DNA of 5,364 nucleotides from Deltaproteobacteria bacterium. GTDB lineage: Bacteria; Desulfobacterota; DSM-4660; Desulfatiglandales; HGW-15. Below are positions 1 through 5,364 of the stretch, piece after piece. Location of the stretch: NCBI GenBank assembly GCA_020342025.1, contig CP070840.1:149964-155327 (forward strand), read 5' to 3'. The position numbers and the translations under genes are program-made. Within the stretch, counting starts at the first letter, position 1. Each line of letters opens with the position of its first letter. The notes under the pieces were generated by a model. The model worked only from the letters and a program-made list of their open reading frames with translations, was not told where the DNA came from and did no database searches.

Positions 1-1575
1 GTAAGGCATCAGGTTTTCATCCTTTTCAATGGCCCTTTCCAGTTCCTTCAAGCCCCTGCGGATCTCTTTATCGTTTCTCTCGGCCTTGACCCTGGCCAGC
101 TTCTCTTTCTGCATATCTTCCACAGCCGCATCCACTTGGAAGATATCCGACTCCGCTAGATCCTCTTCCTCTGGCATCACATATTTGTTGAGCCCAACAA
201 TGACCCTTTCTCCGCTGTCAACGCGTCTTTGAAATTTCACGCTGCTTTCCTGGATTTCCTTGTACACAAAGCCGTTGTCAATGGCCCCGAGCATTCCGCC
301 CATTTCATCTATCTTCTCCAGGTAATCCATCGCCCTTTTCTCAATCCCATTGGTCAGAGACTCCACATAATAGGACCCTGCCAAAGGATCGATGGTATTG
401 CTCAGGCCGCATTCGTGGGCCAGGATCTGCTGGGTTCTGAGCGCAATTGTCGCTGCATCCTCTGTGGGAATGGCATAACCCTCATCCCAGCAGGCTGTGT
501 GAATCGCCTGATCGCCCCCAAGGATCCCCATCAGGGCATGCATCGTCACCCTGACGATGTTATTGATGGGTTGCTGTGTCACCAGTGTGGAGCCGCAGGA
601 ACCGGTAAAGATCCTAAAGAGATAGCTCTTTGGATTCTTGGCCTGAAATCGTTCTTTCATGATTTTCGCAAACAGTCTTCTTGCAGCCCGAAACTTTGCA
701 ACTTCCTCAAACAGATCCATGTAGCACCCGAGGCTGTAGGAGAGGCGTGGCGCGAAATCATCGACTTCAAGGCCCCTTTCCCTGGCCTTCTCAATATACG
801 TGATGGCGTCTGCAAGGGTGAATGCCAGTTCCTGTATGGCATCTGCCCCTGCTTCGCGGAAATGATATCCTGCAATGTTCAAGGTGTTCCATCGTGGGAC
901 ATGCTCAGCGCAATATTCCACCACATCCAAAACGAGCTTAATGCTAGGTTCGGGTGGGAAAATATAGGTTCCCCTCGCTATGAACTCTTTCAAAATGTCG
1001 TTTTGCGTGGTTCCCATGAGCGTCTCTTGGGACACCCCCTGCTTCTCTCCAACGGCAATATACATGGCGAGCAGAATGGTGGCGGGTGCGTTAATCGTCA
1101 TGGAGGTGGATACCTTATCCAGGGGGATACTCTGGAAGATGATTTCCATGTCGGCTAATGTATCCACCGCCACCCCCACCCTGCCTACAGCGCCTTCGGC
1201 CAGCGGATCATCCGAGTCGTAGCCCAACTGCGTTGGGAGATCAAAGGCCATGGACAAACCCGGCATGCCCTGCTCCAGGAGGTAGCGATAGCGTTTGTTG
1301 GTGTCCTCAGCAGTGCCGAATCCCGCATAATTTCTCATGGTCCACAGCCGCCCTCGGTACATGGTGGGATACACGCCTCGGGTGAAGGGGTACTGTCCGG
1401 GGTAGCCCAGATCGGCATCATAGTCCATGGCTTCCACGTCCAAAGGGGTGTAAAGCCTTTTAACCGGAATGCCGCTCTCAGTCCTGAAAACCTCCACCCT
1501 TTCGGGCGAACGTTCCAAGACTTTCCTGAGCGTTCTGTTTTCCCATTGATCCATGTTCTCTCTTGTCTTCTTCAT
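1..1575 (-). CDS. Acyl-CoA mutase large subunit, methylmalonyl-CoA mutase type (partial, 3' end cut by window)
   Basis: The reverse strand reads open for 525 codons from an ATG at 1575 to the window edge without a stop. It is the substrate-binding barrel of an adenosylcobalamin-dependent mutase that interconverts succinyl-CoA- and methylmalonyl-CoA-type esters in the cytoplasm. Visible marks are YPFTRGVYPTMYRGR (62-76), RNYAGFGTAEDTN (81-93), AFDLPTQLGYDSD (110-122), TSMTINAPA (157-165), QNDILKEF (191-198), FPPEPS (206-211), GYHFREAG (236-243) and FAPRLS (274-279). Tyr83, Arg201 and His238 match the carboxylate-binding Tyr/Arg pair and thioester-contacting His of methylmalonyl-CoA mutase; isobutyryl-CoA and 2-hydroxyisobutyryl-CoA mutases lack this pair. 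The pocket is unusual elsewhere (Phe323, Gly325, Cys327; Trp363-Asp-Glu-Gly-Tyr367). Separate large subunits are about 550-560 residues, so roughly 30 are missing. The B12-binding domain is not in view and is probably a separate small subunit. Family assignment is secure; the exact substrate is not. Confidence 0.93.
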   Translation of the reverse strand, partial: MKKTRENMDQWENRTLRKVLERSPERVEVFRTESGIPVKRLYTPLDVEAMDYDADLGYPGQYPFTRGVYPTMYRGRLWTMRNYAGFGTAEDTNKRYRYLLEQGMPGLSMAFDLPTQLGYDSDDPLAEGAVGRVGVAVDTLADMEIIFQSIPLDKVSTSMTINAPATILLAMYIAVGEKQGVSQETLMGTTQNDILKEFIARGTYIFPPEPSIKLVLDVVEYCAEHVPRWNTLNIAGYHFREAGADAIQELAFTLADAITYIEKARERGLEVDDFAPRLSYSLGCYMDLFEEVAKFRAARRLFAKIMKERFQAKNPKSYLFRIFTGSCGSTLVTQQPINNIVRVTMHALMGILGGDQAIHTACWDEGYAIPTEDAATIALRTQQILAHECGLSNTIDPLAGSYYVESLTNGIEKRAMDYLEKIDEMGGMLGAIDNGFVYKEIQESSVKFQRRVDSGERVIVGLNKYVMPEEEDLAESDIFQVDAAVEDMQKEKLARVKAERNDKEIRRGLKELERAIEKDENLMPY

Positions 1576-1578
1576 GGC

Positions 1579-2310
1579 CTAGACCTCGCCAGTTTCTGCT
1601 TCTTCAAGCTCTTCGGTGGATAGACATCTGACCACCTCATCCCTCGCCTTCTGAATATGGCCTCGGACGCGTTCGATGCTTCCCAAGATGTCCTTTCTCT
1701 TCATCCTCCCCACGAGGTCATGATGCTCGCGTGCAGAGGAGTCCATTCGGCGGGGATCGTAATTATCCAATCTTGCGCGCAGGAAGATATGTTCAAAGTT
1801 CCGCTGCAGCAGCCATCTGAGGATTTGATTCTTGGCCATGGCCGCGATTTGAAGGTGAAATTCAGAATCCAGTATGAACTTCCTGCGGGTATAATAATGG
1901 GGCTTGTACTCCGCATGAATCCTGAGCTTCTCCTCCAGGTCCACCATGTCACGGGTATCGCTCAGTTTGATGGCCTGCTCCACGGCATAGACCTCCAGCG
2001 CTTCACGAACGCCAAAGGCATCCCACACCTCTTGAGCATCAATGGGTCTCACGTAGAATCCACGAAAACCCTCAAAACCGATAAACCCGTCCTGGACGAG
2101 TCGGTTCAGGGCGTTGATGATCGGTGTCCGGGACATGCTCAATATCTCAGCCAGATCGCTGTTCACCAACCGCTGCCCAGGGGCAAATTTCTGCTCAAGA
2201 AGCATTTGCTTGATTTTTCGATAGGCTTCCTCGATCAAGGTATGGGGTCTCTGTTTATGCTCCGTTTCAGCGAGGGCTCTCCTTGCTGTGGCATCTGGGT
2301 TCTTATTCAT
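1579..2310 (-). CDS. GntR-family transcriptional regulator, FadR subfamily with FCD ligand domain
   Basis: This 243-residue protein has the length and two-part build of FadR-subfamily GntR regulators. Residues about 24-90 form the winged helix: LIEEAYRKIKQMLLE, then PGQRLVNSDLAEILSMSRTPIINALNRLVQDGFI, then a wing around GFRGFYV. Residues about 97-230 are the all-helical FCD domain. Its metal-binding set is visible as Asp148 and His152 (DSEFH), His196 (EHHDL) and His218 (RGHI), with the usual 22-residue spacing between the last two. FCD domains bind carboxylate or acyl-CoA-like effectors that usually release the protein from DNA. The ATG at 2310 has AGGA 7 nt upstream, and the next Met falls inside the DNA-binding domain, so this start is favoured. 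It is the first gene of the leftward unit, with the mutase 3 nt behind it. The repeats at 2334-2353 and 2502-2521 are its likely operators. The effector is unknown; a CoA ester or acid of the pathway is inferred. Confidence 0.93.
   Translation of the reverse strand: MNKNPDATARRALAETEHKQRPHTLIEEAYRKIKQMLLEQKFAPGQRLVNSDLAEILSMSRTPIINALNRLVQDGFIGFEGFRGFYVRPIDAQEVWDAFGVREALEVYAVEQAIKLSDTRDMVDLEEKLRIHAEYKPHYYTRRKFILDSEFHLQIAAMAKNQILRWLLQRNFEHIFLRARLDNYDPRRMDSSAREHHDLVGRMKRKDILGSIERVRGHIQKARDEVVRCLSTEELEEAETGEV
1584..1587 (-). promoter_or_regulatory. Ribosome binding site of the mutase, inside the end of the regulator gene
   Basis: On the reverse strand GAGG lies 8 nt before the ATG at 1575 and inside the last codons of the GntR gene, whose TAG is at 1581-1579. 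This favours the ATG at 1575 as the mutase start and suggests translational coupling. An in-frame ATG seven codons later (1554) is preceded by AGAGAG and is the alternative start. Confidence 0.5.
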
Positions 2311-2333
2311 CCTGAATTCCTATGTTTAAAATT

Positions 2334-2353
2334 TAATTCAATATTTAATTCAA
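2334..2353. repeat. 20-bp operator-like repeat, copy 1 (regulator/mutase side)
   Basis: TAATTCAATATTTAATTCAA occurs here and again without mismatch at 2502-2521, in the same orientation and 168 bp apart. Each copy contains TAATTCAA twice, 12 bp apart (about one helical turn). The core AATTCAATATTTAATT is also nearly palindromic around AATATT (14 of 16 positions). This copy covers the region where the -10 box of the leftward promoter should lie and ends 23 bp before the GntR start codon. Operator function for the GntR protein is inferred from position and duplication. Confidence 0.7.
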
Positions 2354-2370
2354 ACTCTGACGCGTGTCAA
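2342..2370 (-). promoter_or_regulatory. Sigma70-like promoter for the regulator-mutase unit
   Basis: On the reverse strand a consensus TTGACA sits at 2370-2365. At a 17-nt spacing the -10 position falls on TAAATA (2347-2342), at 16 nt on TTAAAT; both are poor matches and lie inside the 20-bp repeat. Transcription would begin roughly at 2330-2340, giving a short leader to the ATG at 2310. The -35 box is convincing and the -10 box is weak. Confidence 0.5.
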
Positions 2371-2409
2371 GGAAAAAATAGGACGGCAAATAAAGGCTAA
2401 AAAATGGCT

Positions 2410-2422
2410 TAACTTATTGATA
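2410..2422 (-). promoter_or_regulatory. Possible IHF site midway between the divergent promoters
   Basis: The reverse strand reads TATCAATAAGTTA, a full match to the enterobacterial IHF consensus WATCAANNNNTTR. It lies near the midpoint between the two TTGACA boxes, where a bend could bring both operator copies together. Only the sequence match is seen; whether this organism's IHF uses that consensus is unknown. Confidence 0.25.
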
Positions 2423-2478
2423 CAAATGTGTTATTATCCCGTAGACGTTTGGCTATCCTTGGGGTTTCGATTTTTCTC

Positions 2479-2505
2479 TTGACATCGCATGTTTTAGAAT
2501 ATAAT
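2479..2505 (+). promoter_or_regulatory. Sigma70-like promoter for the epimerase-carboxyltransferase-dehydrogenase unit
   Basis: TTGACA (2479-2484) and TATAAT (2500-2505) are both perfect consensus hexamers, separated by 15 nt, a little shorter than the ideal 16-18. Transcription would start near 2511-2513, leaving a leader of about 130 nt before the ATG at 2645. The -10 box overlaps the second 20-bp repeat by four bases, so a protein bound there should block RNA polymerase. Confidence 0.6.
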
Positions 2506-2521
2506 TCAATATTTAATTCAA
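2502..2521. repeat. 20-bp operator-like repeat, copy 2 (epimerase side)
   Basis: This is the exact second copy of TAATTCAATATTTAATTCAA. It overlaps the last four bases of the TATAAT box and spans the expected transcription start, a typical repressor position. A related single half-site, TTTAATTCG, follows at 2541-2549. Sharing the element with the leftward promoter argues that one regulator, most simply the adjacent GntR protein, controls both units. Confidence 0.7.
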
Positions 2522-2540
2522 TCAAGCACTTAACAGGTGA

Positions 2541-2549
2541 TTTAATTCG
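2541..2549. promoter_or_regulatory. Extra half-site related to the 20-bp repeats
   Basis: TTTAATTCG differs from the half-site TTTAATTCA only in its last base. It starts 29 bp after the last half-site of copy 2, close to but not exactly a whole number of helical turns. It may be an auxiliary weak operator or chance in AT-rich DNA. Confidence 0.25.
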
Positions 2550-2563
2550 CCACCCAAAACTGT

Positions 2564-2620
2564 CAGGGCCAGCCTACACTGCAAGTTCGCGCCTCTGGGG
2601 GAAGCTGGCGGCCCTGTTTT
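2564..2620 (+). other. Leader stem-loop with short T-run (possible attenuator or weak terminator)
   Basis: CAGGGCCAGC (2564-2573) can pair with GCTGG (2604-2608) and CCCTG (2612-2616), leaving a 3-nt bulge (CGG) on the right arm and a loop of about 30 nt. TTTT follows at once (2617-2620). It lies in the untranslated leader of the rightward unit, 24 nt before the epimerase ATG. The large loop and short T-run make a strong terminator unlikely; a conditional attenuator or an RNA-stabilising fold is possible. Confidence 0.3.
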
Positions 2621-2644
2621 AGAAAGGATTCGGAGGGATCGGAG

Positions 2645-3046
2645 ATGATCAAGAAAGTGAGCCATATCGGTCTAGCCGTGGATAACCTGGAGGAGGCCAG
2701 AACCTTTTTCAGCGAAAATTTTGGCCTTTCCACTTCAGGAAGGGAGAATTTTGGGGAGCTCATCTTCTCTTTTATCCCTATGAGAGGTACCCATCTGGAG
2801 CTGCTTCAGTCCACAGAGCCAGATGGCCAGATCGCCAAGTTTGTCGAAAAGAGGGGGCAAGGGATTCACCACATCTCCTTTGAAGTGGATGATATTCAGA
2901 AGGAACTGGACCGTCTAAAGGGGAATGGGATAAAACTGATCAATGAAAAGCCCTATCTGAACGCGCACAAGGATCTGGTCGCTTTTATCCACCCCAAGAG
3001 CACCTTTGGCGTCTTGATCGAGCTTATTCAGAAAACAGAAGGCTGA
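2645..3046 (+). CDS. mce: Methylmalonyl-CoA epimerase-type protein (VOC superfamily)
   Basis: This 133-residue protein has the usual length and paired beta-alpha-beta-beta-beta modules of methylmalonyl-CoA epimerase, a cytoplasmic metal enzyme that interconverts the (R) and (S) forms at the malonyl alpha carbon. Likely metal ligands are His7 (SHIGLAV), Glu52 (HLELLQ), His76 (GIHHISFEV) and Glu126 (GVLIEL). Family signatures are IAKFVEKRGQGIHHISFEVDD (about 63-83) and VAFIHPKST (112-120). The segment between the first helix and the second metal ligand (about 31-43) seems a few residues shorter than in typical members, and NAHKD replaces the usual GAHGK. GGAGG 8 nt upstream fixes the start. It is the first gene of the rightward unit and is the natural partner of the mutase across the control region. 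A related malonyl-type CoA ester cannot be excluded as substrate. Confidence 0.9.
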   Translation: MIKKVSHIGLAVDNLEEARTFFSENFGLSTSGRENFGELIFSFIPMRGTHLELLQSTEPDGQIAKFVEKRGQGIHHISFEVDDIQKELDRLKGNGIKLINEKPYLNAHKDLVAFIHPKSTFGVLIELIQKTEG

Positions 3047-3117
3047 CTTGAACAGGGCCATAGGCTGAAAAGGTTCATATCAAGACTTTAACGCCGGAAG
3101 AAAGGAGCGAAAGAGCC

Positions 3118-4683
3118 ATGCCTGATGAAAAGACCTGGGAAAGAGAGCTGGCCCAGCTTCGGGAAAAAGAGTCTGAAGCGCTGCGAGGCGGCGGAGAAGA
3201 ACGCCTGGAAAAGCAGCGAAAAATGGGGAAGATGACGGCCCGGGAACGGATCGACCATATCATGGATCCAGGGAGCTTTGTGGAAATGAACATGCTGGCC
3301 GAGCATCAGTGCCAGGATTTCGGCATGGACAAGAAGAAATTCCTTGGTGATGGGGTTATCACGGGGCATGGCACCATAAACGGGCGAAAGGTTTTTATTT
3401 ACTCGGAGGACGCCACCGTCCTTGGTGGGTCTACCGGCAAAACCCATGGGGCCAAAATTCACTATATTCTGAGACTTGCCCGGGAGTACATGGTTCCTGT
3501 GATTTGCCTGAACGACTCTGCAGGGGCCCGAATCCATGAAGGCATGGATAATGTATACGGCATCACCGGCATGTTCTATCAAAATTCCCTGAACTCGGGG
3601 ATCATACCCCAGGTTGCTGCCATTATGGGCGCATGCACAGGGGGTGCTGTCTATTCGGCGGCCCTGTGCGATTTCTTCATTCAGGTGGAAAAGACCTCGC
3701 ATGCCTTTATCACGGGACCCGCAGTCATTAAGGAAGTGACAAGAGAGGAAGTCTCTTTCGAAGCGCTTGGTGGGGCAAAGGTCCATAGCACCAAGTCAGG
3801 TGTGGCCCACTTGACCGCCAACGACGACAAAGAGTGTCTGGATACCATCAAACGCCTCCTTGAATATCTCCCCCAAAATAATCTTGAAAGGCCTGCCAGC
3901 AAGGAATGCACCGATCCTGTGGACAGAGAAACACCTGAACTGATTGATATGGTCCCCATCCAGATGCACAAGGTCTATGATATGCGACAGGTCATCCAGG
4001 CTGTGGTAGATGATGGTCAGTTTTTTGAGATTCATCCCAGATTTGCGCAAAATTTGGTGGTCGGCTTTGCCCGCTTGGCAGGCCGGGGGGTCGGATTCGT
4101 GTGCAACAACCCGCGATTCCTCGGTGGGTGTCTAGATATTGACGCCTCAGATAAGGGGGCACGATTCATCCGCACCTGTGATGTCTTCAATATCCCCTTG
4201 ATCACCATGGTGGATGTGCCCGGCTTTCTCCCCGGCGTTCGCCAGGAACACAACGGTATTATTCGACACGGTGCAAAAATGCTCTATGCGTGGACAGAGG
4301 CGACGGTTCCGAAGATCTCTTTAATTCTCAGGAAGATGTACGGGGGAGCCATTCCTGCCATGGGTGTCCACCAGATCGGTTTTGACCAGGTATTCGCCTG
4401 GCCATCTGCTGAAATGCAAATGGTGGGCGCCGAACCTTCTGTCAAGATACTGTACAGGAGAGAATTGGCCGCAGCCGAAGATCCGAAAGCCTTTCTCCAC
4501 AAGAAGGTAAAGGAATACCAGGATCTCTATCTTACACCTTACCATTCTGCTTCTCGATCGGTCATCGACGCGGTGATTCACCCAAAGGACACACGAAAGA
4601 GAATCATATCCGCGTTAAGGATTCTAGAGAATAAGGCGGAACCACCCCGACCATACAGGAAACACGGGAACATACCTCTTTAA
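3118..4683 (+). CDS. Acyl-CoA carboxyltransferase subunit (propionyl-CoA carboxylase beta / methylmalonyl-CoA decarboxylase alpha type)
   Basis: This is a complete 521-residue carboxyltransferase with two crotonase-like halves, which moves a carboxyl group between carboxybiotin and the alpha carbon of an acyl-CoA. The N-terminal half has the acyl-CoA-binding region around DATVLGGSTGKTHG (98-111), NDSAGARIHEG (132-142) and the first oxyanion motif GACTGGAVYS (171-180). The C-terminal half has GGCLDIDASDKGARF (336-350), DVPGFLPG (366-373) and the second oxyanion motif YGGA (408-411). It ends in RKHGNIPL, typical of full-length PccB/MmdA proteins. Departures from the common pattern include Ala135 in DSAGAR and GAIPAMGVHQIG (410-421); Gly416 falls at a site where an Asp influences acyl choice in actinobacterial PccB. 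AAGGAG lies about 11 nt before the ATG. The gene starts 71 nt after the epimerase. No biotin carboxylase, biotin carrier or sodium-pump subunit is in view, so carboxylation and decarboxylation cannot be told apart here. Confidence 0.93.
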   Translation: MPDEKTWERELAQLREKESEALRGGGEERLEKQRKMGKMTARERIDHIMDPGSFVEMNMLAEHQCQDFGMDKKKFLGDGVITGHGTINGRKVFIYSEDATVLGGSTGKTHGAKIHYILRLAREYMVPVICLNDSAGARIHEGMDNVYGITGMFYQNSLNSGIIPQVAAIMGACTGGAVYSAALCDFFIQVEKTSHAFITGPAVIKEVTREEVSFEALGGAKVHSTKSGVAHLTANDDKECLDTIKRLLEYLPQNNLERPASKECTDPVDRETPELIDMVPIQMHKVYDMRQVIQAVVDDGQFFEIHPRFAQNLVVGFARLAGRGVGFVCNNPRFLGGCLDIDASDKGARFIRTCDVFNIPLITMVDVPGFLPGVRQEHNGIIRHGAKMLYAWTEATVPKISLILRKMYGGAIPAMGVHQIGFDQVFAWPSAEMQMVGAEPSVKILYRRELAAAEDPKAFLHKKVKEYQDLYLTPYHSASRSVIDAVIHPKDTRKRIISALRILENKAEPPRPYRKHGNIPL

Positions 4684-4714
4684 AAGGTTCAAAGGTTTTG
4701 AGGAGAAAAACGCA

Positions 4715-5364
4715 ATGGCAGAAAAATTTGTCAGTGAGAGGAATTTAAAGTTCTTACTCTATGAAGTTTTTGATGCCACATCGTTGACCCAGTATCCCTA
4801 TTACCAAGAACACAATAGGGACATCTTTGATATGGTTGTTGAAACGGCGTTGAAGATGGGGAAGGACATTTTAAGACCCAATCTCCAGGAAATGGATAAG
4901 AACCCGCCCCAATATGTGGACGGGCAGGTAAATGTTCATCCGTCTGTGAAGACCTTTCTAAAAGAATGCGGCGAAGGCGGATGGATAGGCTCAAACGCTC
5001 CCATAGAGATGGGAGGCCAACAGCTGCCCCTTATGATCGCCTTTGCGTGCCGTTTCATTTTTGCGGCAGCCAACTATTCTACCATGGTCTATCCCCTCCT
5101 CACAGACGGTGCTGCCCACCTCATTGAGGTCTTCGGTACAGACGAGCTAAAGGAGACATACATTCCCAAAATGTTTTCAGGTGAATGGCAGGGCACCATG
5201 GCGCTGACAGAACCCCAGGCGGGAAGCTCTGTGGGAGACATCACGACCGTGGCAGAGCCCACCAATAAGGGTTACTACATGATCCGCGGGCAAAAAATAT
5301 TTATTTCCGCTTCGGATCACGATGCCGTGGAAAATGTGGTTCATCTTATGCTCGCGAGAATCAA
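4715..5364 (+). CDS. Acyl-CoA dehydrogenase, large DmdC-like class (partial, 3' end cut by window)
   Basis: The frame is open for 216 codons to the window edge. The product is an FAD enzyme that forms the alpha-beta double bond of an acyl-CoA and passes electrons to electron-transfer flavoprotein. The start FVSERNLKFLLYEVFD (5-20) matches the short N-terminal extension of the roughly 590-600-residue class that includes 3-methylmercaptopropionyl-CoA dehydrogenase (DmdC). The alpha-helical domain follows with GEGGWIGSNAP, MGGQQLP and MVYPLLTDGAAHLI. The flavin/substrate strand motif MALTEPQAGSSVGD (162-175) and GQKIFISASDHD (192-203) are clear; the usual acidic residue after AGS is Ser172. About 380 residues, including the catalytic Glu, lie outside. 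AGGAG 9 nt before the ATG fixes the start. The gene follows the carboxyltransferase by 31 nt, so co-transcription is likely. The class does not reveal the substrate; a DmdC role proper is not implied. Confidence 0.92.
   Translation, partial: MAEKFVSERNLKFLLYEVFDATSLTQYPYYQEHNRDIFDMVVETALKMGKDILRPNLQEMDKNPPQYVDGQVNVHPSVKTFLKECGEGGWIGSNAPIEMGGQQLPLMIAFACRFIFAAANYSTMVYPLLTDGAAHLIEVFGTDELKETYIPKMFSGEWQGTMALTEPQAGSSVGDITTVAEPTNKGYYMIRGQKIFISASDHDAVENVVHLMLARI

Larger units (their letters stand above)
2311..2644. other. Divergent intergenic control region without a supported gene
   Basis: This 334-bp stretch separates the two units and is clearly more AT-rich on its left and centre than the genes. 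Short open frames here (for example 2428-2622 plus and 2563-2763 minus) show no family features, and the latter overlaps the epimerase gene. The region holds two promoter-like elements, two identical 20-bp repeats, an IHF-like site and a leader stem-loop, described separately. Confidence 0.8.

Noticed and set aside
475..735. 2-hydroxyisobutyryl-CoA or isobutyryl-CoA mutase identity
   Set aside because: Those enzymes carry Ile or Phe and Gln in place of the Tyr/Arg pair; this protein has Tyr83 and Arg201.
229..1158. Long plus-strand open frame (309 codons)
   Set aside because: It lies antisense to the mutase gene, whose reverse-strand translation matches the methylmalonyl-CoA mutase family throughout; the plus-strand product shows no family features.
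1..1575. Possible frameshift or pseudogene in the mutase
   Set aside because: The full reverse-strand translation gives 525 continuous codons with all expected motifs in order and no internal stop; the missing end is due only to the window edge.
1657..2400. Plus-strand open frame (247 codons) opposite the GntR gene
   Set aside because: It is the antisense shadow of a clear GntR/FCD protein and runs on through its start codon and operator; there is no recognisable domain or ribosome binding site.
2428..2622. Small plus-strand open frame in the intergenic region (64 codons)
   Set aside because: It spans the promoter and operator, so its start would lie upstream of the predicted transcript; it has no good ribosome binding site and shows no recognisable features.
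3047..3117. Possible terminator or separate promoter between epimerase and carboxyltransferase
   Set aside because: Only a 3-bp GCC/GGC pairing is seen, with no T-run and no convincing -35/-10 pair; a continuous operon is the simpler reading.
3088..3786. Minus-strand open frame (232 codons) within the carboxyltransferase gene
   Set aside because: The opposite strand carries a complete conserved carboxyltransferase; this translation has no coherent motifs.

Overview
The window holds five protein genes in two divergent transcription units, separated by a 334-bp regulatory region. The genes point to acyl-CoA chemistry of the methylmalonyl-CoA type in an anaerobic or facultative bacterium. Closest overall resemblance, from memory of family sequences only, is to Desulfobacterota (sulfate-reducing, deltaproteobacterial) catabolic clusters; no taxonomic marker is present, so this is inference.

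Left arm (minus strand, reading towards position 1): a GntR/FCD-family regulator (1579-2310) is followed after only 3 nt by the large subunit of an adenosylcobalamin-dependent acyl-CoA mutase (1575 down to the window edge, 525 residues visible, C-terminus cut off). The mutase keeps the Tyr/Arg pair that holds the free carboxylate in methylmalonyl-CoA mutase, but departs from the family consensus at other pocket positions.

Middle (2311-2644): no gene is supported. The region carries two back-to-back promoter-like elements, each with a consensus TTGACA box, and an identical 20-bp AT-rich repeat (TAATTCAATATTTAATTCAA) close downstream of each box. An IHF-consensus match lies midway between them. 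A stem-loop followed by a short T-run sits in the leader of the rightward unit. The layout looks like autoregulation plus co-regulation of both arms by the GntR protein.

Right arm (plus strand): a methylmalonyl-CoA epimerase-type VOC protein (2645-3046), a biotin-dependent acyl-CoA carboxyltransferase of the PccB/MmdA type (3118-4683), and the first 216 residues of a large DmdC-like acyl-CoA dehydrogenase (4715 to the window edge).

Together the genes encode isomerisation of a succinyl/malonyl-type CoA ester, epimerisation of the malonyl stereocentre, removal or addition of its carboxyl group, and flavin-dependent oxidation of an acyl-CoA. Ordinary propionate metabolism explains the first three. 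The dedicated regulator, the altered mutase pocket and the added dehydrogenase also fit a peripheral route in which a substituted succinyl-CoA is rearranged, decarboxylated and beta-oxidised, as proposed for fumarate-addition products of alkanes. No alkylsuccinate synthase is in view, so that remains a hypothesis.
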